A DNA stretch of 64,000 nucleotides, taken from NCBI GenBank assembly GCA_020137815.1, contig CM035361.1:4480553-4544552 (forward strand), read 5' to 3'. Position numbers and translations under genes: made by a program. This document shows positions 57,816 to 64,000 of this stretch, in pieces; position 1 is the first letter of the stretch, and the number at the start of each line of letters is the position of its first letter. The DNA is from Hormiphora californensis (Eukaryota > Ctenophora > Tentaculata > Cydippida > Pleurobrachiidae). The notes under the pieces are model-generated. The model saw nothing but the letters and a program-made list of their open reading frames with translations. It had not been told where the DNA came from and did not search any database.

Positions 57816-60783
57816 ATGTTATGTAAAAGAATAGGTTTGCTTCTGATTTTGTTACTTGATTCAACTACGCTAGCATCGAATCAAAATGAGTCATCGCCAT
57901 GGATTAGTACAGGTATAATTTAGTTTACATAATTGAATAGTAAACTTAAAAATGACTTTACGCTTACAGTTACAGTGAATTTAATTTCTTTAAGTTTAAG
58001 TTCTGTTTAGAGTTTTTACAATTTTCATTTACATAGTATTTCTTAAATTGCAGCTATCATTCAACAACTGAGTAATGCGGCAGACATATCCTTGTTTTTT
58101 GAAATTCCAGTGGAAGTTGAGTCTCTCAAATTATACATACGCTCTGGTGAGTACTAAAAAGTAGTATTATATGTAATTGATGAATGAGATGGAATAATGT
58201 GGTGACACCAGAATCGTGGCACAGCGGTACTATTTTATATACTACTCTAAAATTATAGCAAAGGTTTTTGTTTCAAAATTTAAAACTCATCAGCGACGAA
58301 TTTTAAATTTTCATCATTTGTAGCTGGTCGAATAGACGGGATAAAACTTTCTGATGACAAAGATGGGTGGAGAACGGGAGTCATTGAACTGAATCCTGGA
58401 GTTAGAGAGCTCAATCTAACCGTTCACGATGCAAACCTTTTTGAACTTGGTAGGAAAATGAAGTCAATAAAATTCGAATCATTTTATAGAGTTTTGAGCA
58501 ACGTGACGTTCGGACGTTGGTCTTTTCTTTTTTATGACATTCTCATCCTCTTTCACTTTTAGAGACATTTACTCCGATTGTCGAACAGAGACTTTACCAA
58601 CGGAAAAAGCGACGTAGAAGAGGATGGGAGAATCTGACTGATCCACCTGCTTTACCCTGTCACTTGTAAGTTTCACTTTAAATGTATTTATTCGATTTAA
58701 CCTTCAAGAGGCAAGTTAAGGGTACACCTGGCGTTTTTCATCATCGAGTGCCCAACCAAATGACTTCACCAGGGTTTAGGCCATACAAAATGGACCTCAA
58801 ATATGCAATTTTAGCCCTAAAGTCGAATTCATATTTTTGCTACAGCCTATTTTCAAAGTGGCGTTTTTTCAATTTTTGTTGAAATTTTTAACCTCAGGAC
58901 CACTTTTTTTGAGATAGAAACATTAAATTCTTGGAATTTGAAGAGAATATAAAGGTGAATAAGCCCAAAGAAGGATTTTTGAAATGAAGCTTATTTCTGG
59001 CCATGAGAACGGTTTACTTTTTTGCTTCTTTGACACGCTGGCTGAGAATGTTCCCATGCTTCATTAGAGATGAAAATCTGGAAATAGTTGCTCAAAACGA
59101 TTATCTATGTGGCCCAAAAATTTTGGAACTTTCCCGCCAAAGATGTGGTGTACAGAGCTTTTTTTGTGAAACCTGTCTTTTTGAAAAAGAGGGAAATTCC
59201 CTGTATCTCAAAAACGGATGATCATAGAGACCTGGGACCAAGCTTAATCGATTCAGAAGGTCCGATTTTGGGGGGGTCTTCTGAGAGACATTTTGCTCCT
59301 ACTCCAACCGATTTTGCTGTAATTGCAAAAAACTAATTCTATGAAAAGGGGAAACAACTCTATTCCAGTAGCCTGCTTCGGGCTGATTTCCCCTTACTTG
59401 CTGATACCTTTTTCGCAATTACAGCATAAACGGTTGGAGTAGGAGCAAAATGTCTCTCAGAAGACCCCCCCAAAATCGGACCTTCTGAATCGATTAAGCT
59501 TGGTCCCAGGTCTCTACGATCATCCGTTTTTGAGATACAGGGAATTTCCCTCTTTTTCAAAAAGACAGGTTTCACAAAAAAAGCTCTGTACACCACATCT
59601 TTGGCGGGAAAGTTCCAAAATTTTTGGGCCACATAGATAATCGTTTTGAGCAACTATTTCCAGATTTTCATCTCTAATGAAGCATGGGAACATTCTCAGC
59701 CAGCGTGTCAAAGAAGCAAAAAAGTAAACCGTTCTCATGGCCAGAAATAAGCTCCATTTCAAAAATCCTTCTTTGGGCTTATTCACCTTTATATTCTCTT
59801 CAAATTCTAAGAATTTAATGTTTCTATCTCAAAAAAAGTGGTCCTGAGGTTAAAAATTTCAACAAAAATTGAAAAAACGCCACTTTGAAAATAGGCTGTA
59901 GCAAAAATATGAATTCGACTTTAGGGCTAAAATTGCATATTTGAGGTCCATTTTGTATGGCCTAAACCCTGGTGAAGTCATTTGGTTGGGCACTCGATGA
60001 TGAAAAACGCCAGGTGTACCCTTAATCGCCCCTGTAGTACAGGCTATACCAAGTCAGCCTTCCTTGATAATGAAGTTTATGATTTGTTCTTCAGGAAGAT
60101 TTAGTCTTCGTTAAAATTTATTTGTAGATACATATTATCGTATTTTATTTTGTTCCAATAAAATAATTTAATCCTTGACTTCAGAGAGAACTTATACTAC
60201 AATTTTGACCCAACTACGCATCCTCGGCAGCTCAATATTCGTCAGTGCCTTGGCTCATGTGACAAACCAATGCCTCTAACTTCACACAACACCCACTCTT
60301 ATCTACAGGTAAAACTAGACATGTACAGCAGATGGTATTTTGATTATTCTATACTATGTACTTTAGTTTTACAATGAAGTTGAACAGATTTAATTTGAGG
60401 ACCGTAAAAGGTTGAAAATTGATTAAATTTTATCAATTAAATGTGTTTCATTTTTCAGGCGAAGTTATCTGCCAAATCTGGGTTGGGTCAAGAAGTAGGA
60501 AAACCGTGCTGTGTTCCTGTCTCTTACAATGAGGAACCAATCACAGTTACTAATCGAGATGGATATCAAATAGTTTTGAGGGTAAATCAATTTGCTCAAT
60601 TAATTAATCTGTATTTTAAAAAAGATACAGACAAAACTATAAACGTTAAAGTAAATATATTTGATTAAGTTAATCAAATTAAGTCAATTAAACCTAATTA
60701 TGACTTTGTTGTTAATCCATTGGAATGTTAAACCGACAAACTTGTTTCAGAATGTGGTAGCAACTAAATGTGGATGCAGATAA
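57816..60783 (+). CDS. TGF-beta superfamily ligand, unusually compact
   Basis: Seven exons: 57816-57912, 58054-58146, 58324-58449, 58563-58665, 60185-60308, 60459-60581 and 60751-60783, total 232 aa. Signal peptide (LCKRIGLLLILLLDSTTLA), a short prodomain of about 140 aa, a furin-type site QRKKRRRRG in exon 4, then a mature chain with the seven-Cys knot: PCH, QCLGSC, PCCVP, and TKCGCR at the C-terminus. Secreted dimer signalling through type I/II serine kinase receptors (family knowledge). Odd points: most precursors are 350-450 aa, so the prodomain is very short; the mature domain lacks the W-x-W segment and is several residues shorter between Cys1 and Cys2 (ENLYYNFDPTTHPRQLNIRQ). A 1.3-kb palindromic transposon fills intron 4, between the cleavage site and most of the knot. 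Frame and all splice sites are intact, so I take it as functional. Confidence 0.88.
58716..60025. mobile_element. 1.3-kb near-perfect palindromic element with TTAA ends, in TGF-beta ligand intron 4
   Basis: TTAAGGGTACACCTGGCG at the left and its inverse at the right. Arms of about 620 bases are nearly identical, so the same peptide frames appear on both strands (59003-59221 + and 59520-59786 -). The spacer is about 60 bases. Outer TTAA on both sides fits a TTAA target duplication (piggyBac-like), but no transposase is present. Confidence 0.85.
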
Positions 60784-60812
60784 TGGGCCCCCCATCAGTG
60801 CTATTCTTTTGC

Positions 60813-60884
60813 AGTGACATAGACACCGTGCGCGACCAAGTTTGAGCTCACGCGGGGGGTCGCGCCAGGTGTCTATATGTCACC
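60813..60884. mobile_element. Hairpin element, GGTGACATAGACACC family
   Basis: AGTGACATAGACACC ... CGCGCCAGGTGTCTATATGTCACC, 30 bases after the TGF-beta ligand stop and so probably in its 3' UTR. Confidence 0.75.
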
Positions 60885-60984
60885 AAGCTATTCTTTTTTT
60901 GTTTGACGAGTTCGACCAAAGCTGTATTGTAGTCTAGAGAAAAACGATTTTAATGCGAAATATAGGGCATCTAGGATTCATTAG

Positions 60985-62110
60985 AAAACATAGGACTACA
61001 TACGGTACTACCCGCATCCTCCATATCCTTAAATCGATAGTGTTTACGCAGTGAATACAGAGCGAATGCAGAGTGAATGCAGAATGAATGCAGAGTGAAT
61101 GCAGAGCGAATGCAGAGCGAATGCAGAGTGAATGCAGAGCGAATGCAGAGTGAATGCAGAGTGAATGCAGAGTGGTTCCAGAGTGAATACGCAGTGAATG
61201 CAGAGCGAATACGCAATCATTGGTAATATCCTACCAGAACTAGAATGCCGTAAATACGCAGTGATAAAAAATTGGATATTGTATGGTAAGTCACAAGCAA
61301 ACAGGCATGAGGCCGGTAACGCAAACAAAAGGGAGAGGGAGATAGAGAGGGAGAGGGAGATAGAGAGAGGGAGATAGAGATAGAGATAGAGAGGGAGATA
61401 GAGAGGGAGATAGAGAGGGAGATAGAGAGGGAGAGGGAGATATAGAGATAGAGATAGAGATAGAGATAGAGATAGAGATAGAGAGGGAGATAGAGAGGGA
61501 GAGGGAGATAGAGATAGAGAGAGGGAGATAGAGAGAGGGAGATAGAGAGAGGGAGATAGAGATAGAGATAGAGATAGAGAGGGAGATAGAGATAGAGATA
61601 GAGATAGAGATAGAGAGGGAGAGGGAGAGGGAGATAGAGAGGGAGAGAGAGACAAAACCACTTTTTTCGGGTTGTAGCAACAATATCCAATTTTTTATCA
61701 CTGCGTATTTACGGCATTCTAGTTCTGGTATGATTGCGTATTCGCTCTGCATTCACTGCGTATTCGCTCTGTATTCACTGCGTATTCACTCTGTATTCAC
61801 TGCGTAAACAGTTCTGGTAGGATATCCCCAATGATTGCGTATTCACTCTGCATTCACTGCGTATTCACTCTGGAACCACTCTGCATTCACTCTGCATTCA
61901 CTCTGCATTCGCTCTGCATTCACTCTGCATTCGCTCTGCATTCACTCTGCATTCACTCTGCATTCGCTCTGCATTCACTCTGCATTCGCTCTGCATTCAC
62001 TCTGCATTCACTCTGCATTCGCTCTGCATTCACTCTGCATTCGCTCTGTATTCACTGCGTAAACACTATCGATTTAAGGATATGGAGGATGCGGGTAGTA
62101 CCCTACATAC
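60985..62110. mobile_element. Foldback element with 12-bp GAATGCAGAGTG arrays
   Basis: Ends tactacccgcatcctccatatcc / ggatatggaggatgcgggta are inverted; each arm holds an array of GAATGCAGAG(T/C)-type 12-bp units. Inner inverted segments (cactgcgtatttacggcatt) flank a GAGATA/GAGGGA simple repeat at 61318-61650. Confidence 0.85.
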
Positions 62111-62330
62111 ATTCATAAATAAAATGAACAGTGTCCATGTCTAACCCTTATAGAGATTGACCTGTTCACAAATATTTTGACGAGTGAATAGAATGAGTTG
62201 GACTTAATGAACTAACGGGTGACAACTAAAAATTGTCACAAAAGTAAAACGGCTGTAGAATTTTTCCCTTTTGAGATACAGCTTCGGGCTAGTGATACTG
62301 ATAATGATAATGATGAACTATGTATAATGT

Positions 62331-62474
62331 CCATTTTTTTTCAACTGTTCACCCCCCAAAGTCGTGCGCGGAATTGTTTTGCGCGTTTATCACATGTTAA
62401 CGTGTAGCGCACACAGCGTAAATTAAAATATCGCACGCGCACGAGTTGAGGGGTGAACAGTTGAATAAAAATGG
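62331..62474. mobile_element. 144-bp MITE, CCATTTTTATTCAACTGTTCACCC family, second copy
   Basis: Same element in opposite orientation, nearly identical (core cgtgcgcggaattgttttgc), 36 kb from the first copy. Confidence 0.8.
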
Positions 62475-63143
62475 ACTTTAATTGTTGATTTTATCAATGC
62501 TGCAGTGGAAGTCGTTTAGTTTACCGTAAACAGGGACAATATTAGTTGTTAATTTAGTTTGTATTAATTTATTCACTAGTTGATATATTGTATGAAGTTA
62601 AATACTATAGGTACGTATGTACGTTTGTAGTTTTAAGAAAGTTTTAAGAAACTAATATTCAAAAAAAGATAATTTGTCACAGACAGACTGTGCAGTGTGC
62701 ATTTATGATAAATTTTACGCATTTTGTAAGCTGGAGTACCAACGATTTCCTCGGATATTGTAAAAGGCTGCTTGACCAGTGCAATGCAAAACTTTTTTGA
62801 TGAAATCAACGCAAATAGATTATCAATCCTCATAGTAAAAATTCAGTTTTTTTTATCCTGAGTTTTCCAACCGCAGTTCGAATCCTCCTAATTTCAACCG
62901 GATCCAAATATTTTGTTTATTATTGTTTCACCCTACGCATACGAAGGAAAATGTTTTCACATTTAAGAGGAACAAATGAGAAATGTATATAACTTTAACA
63001 AACCTCAACTAGATCATAATTTGGTTGGAAAATATTTGTACCTATCTTTATAGCTCCAGCTTACATTCTCAATTCAGTCACAGTTCTTCTTGGATATATA
63101 GTTCAACTATGTATCTCCTCTTCACACTCCATCATTATTCATT
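62475..63143. other. No gene seen
   Basis: AT-rich sequence between the MITE and the EF-hand gene's stop codon. Confidence 0.5.
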
Positions 63144-63834
63144 TCACTGATTTCCAATGGTTTGATACGCTACAAACTTGTCTAATGGGGCATTGAAGTC
63201 CGTTTGGGTTGTGGTCTGAGCGGGTGCCGCGTCTGCAGTTGTGTGGAAATAGTGAGAGGGATGGATCACTGTTGTCCTTATGTCACGTCCCGCATTGGCA
63301 CTAATTCCACAGTTCCTGTTGAGTAGAGAAATATTATTTGGGCGAAAAAAAGTTAACTCTCATTTGGACAAAATAGAAGAAGAAAAGAAAAATATCATAA
63401 AGTCCGCTGCAGAGTTACCACTGCGTCCCTCGCCGAAAAAATTGTGAGTTTACCTTTCTCCGAAAAAAAATTGTTGGTTTACCTTTCTCCGATGGGTGTG
63501 TAATCACTCTTCATAACAGTTGTCATACCCTTCTCATTAACATGTGTAATGTGGATACCTAGCTCGTCAGCGAACTCGTTGTAATCAATTGAACCATCTC
63601 CATTCTTATCCAACCTAGTGGAGAAAAGTAACAGCTTGGTAATTGTGTTATTAATCAGGGAGTGATATAACATTGGTCAGTGGCGGACCTGACATGGGGA
63701 TAATCCTTGATTTGGGAGGAGACCAGGGATAGGATAATAGTTCCGAAAAGGATATTAAACTCACTCGAGGAAGTATCGTCGGAGGGTGGCATCATCAACT
63801 GGTAGTTGCAGTCTCTTGCAGGCTTCTCTTAATC
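63144..63834 (-). CDS. EF-hand calcium-binding protein, 3' part
   Basis: Three minus-strand exons are visible: 63834-63765, 63614-63483 and 63315-63144 (stop TGA at 63144-63146). They encode LREACKRLQLPVDDATLRRY, then an EF-hand loop LDKNGDGSIDYNEFADELG with Asp, Asn, Asp, Ser and Glu at calcium-ligand positions, then a tail with SDYTPIGERNCGISANAG ending YQTIGNQ. The first visible exon looks like the helix of the preceding, degenerate EF-hand. The 5' exons lie beyond the right edge, so total length is unknown. The low-complexity tail and PIGER motif remind me of ciliary EF-hand proteins, but I cannot assign a subfamily. Confidence 0.72.
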
Positions 63835-64000
63835 CTGCACAGGATTGGAACTGTTATTGAACATTTCAGGTGTGTGGACTCTAGTGCTAAAATCACGAAA
63901 AGTGAACTCAGAATTTCGGCCTTTAGGCCGGAAACGAGAGTTTGCTGTGCCTCTATACTCATTTAGAAGTGGTAGGGCCGTTATTTGGGTTCGAGGTTAG

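Noticed and set aside
59003-59786. Identical 72-aa peptide encoded on both strands
   Set aside because: Consequence of the palindromic transposon arms, not two genes.
61318-61752. Ser/Leu/Tyr repeat frames on the minus strand
   Set aside because: GAGATA simple repeat at the centre of a foldback element.
61030-62060. CRISPR-like look of regularly spaced short repeats
   Set aside because: Repeats are contiguous 12-bp units without unique spacers, mirrored in an inverted arm, in a eukaryotic genome.

Overview
The window is eukaryotic and almost certainly from an invertebrate animal. It has spliced genes with GT-AG introns (one GC-AG), many miniature transposons and very abundant GA/CT microsatellites. 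Metazoan-specific genes are present: a TGF-beta family ligand, an LDLa-repeat GPCR, an LDLa membrane receptor with a PPxY tail, an HNK-1-type carbohydrate sulfotransferase and an Sds3/BRMS1 family protein. I cannot name the species. The GPCR and the 'GGWC' secreted protein resemble families I associate with non-bilaterian and other marine invertebrates, but that is inference.

Layout. (1) 1.3-23.3 kb: a minus-strand LDLa-receptor gene of about 22 kb. Its 17-kb intron appears to hold a complete plus-strand divergent beta-tubulin gene (8.3-15.0 kb), whose 3.9-kb intron 4 holds a nearly intronless LDLa/7TM receptor gene: a gene within a gene within a gene. The big intron also holds two noisy satellite blocks (5.4-7.8 and 16.2-18.3 kb). 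(2) 24.0-25.8 kb: a 1.76-kb foldback element built from short tandem repeats. (3) 26.6-39.9 kb: three plus-strand housekeeping genes head to tail: Sds3/BRMS1-like (chromatin corepressor, with a LINE fragment in an intron), mitochondrial ribosomal protein uS17m, and ACAD8-like isobutyryl-CoA dehydrogenase (valine catabolism, mitochondria). (4) 40.7-44.8 kb: two minus-strand genes, a CDGSH iron-sulfur protein and a Cys-rich single-pass membrane protein. (5) 47.4-60.8 kb: plus-strand sulfotransferase, a small secreted 'GGWC' protein, a Cys-rich probably GPI-anchored protein and a very compact TGF-beta ligand with a 1.3-kb near-perfect palindrome in an intron. (6) 61-62.1 kb: another foldback element. 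(7) Right edge: the 3' part of a minus-strand EF-hand gene.

Mobile DNA is the second theme. A 109-bp hAT-like MITE (TIR CAGGAACCGACCGA, perfect 8-bp target duplications at several copies) occurs 12 times, nearly identical each time. Every full copy carries two CCAAT-box motifs around a CACGTG E-box. Further families: TA-flanked Tigger-like 'CCCCGATTTA' elements, TA-flanked 'GGGTAAA/GGGTAGA' elements, and several small hairpin families.

Quality caution. Several clear genes each need a one-base correction (near 12.43, 21.15, 22.1, 27.65 and 48.47 kb), and the satellite blocks show dense small indels. I read this mainly as residual long-read assembly error rather than as many pseudogenes.
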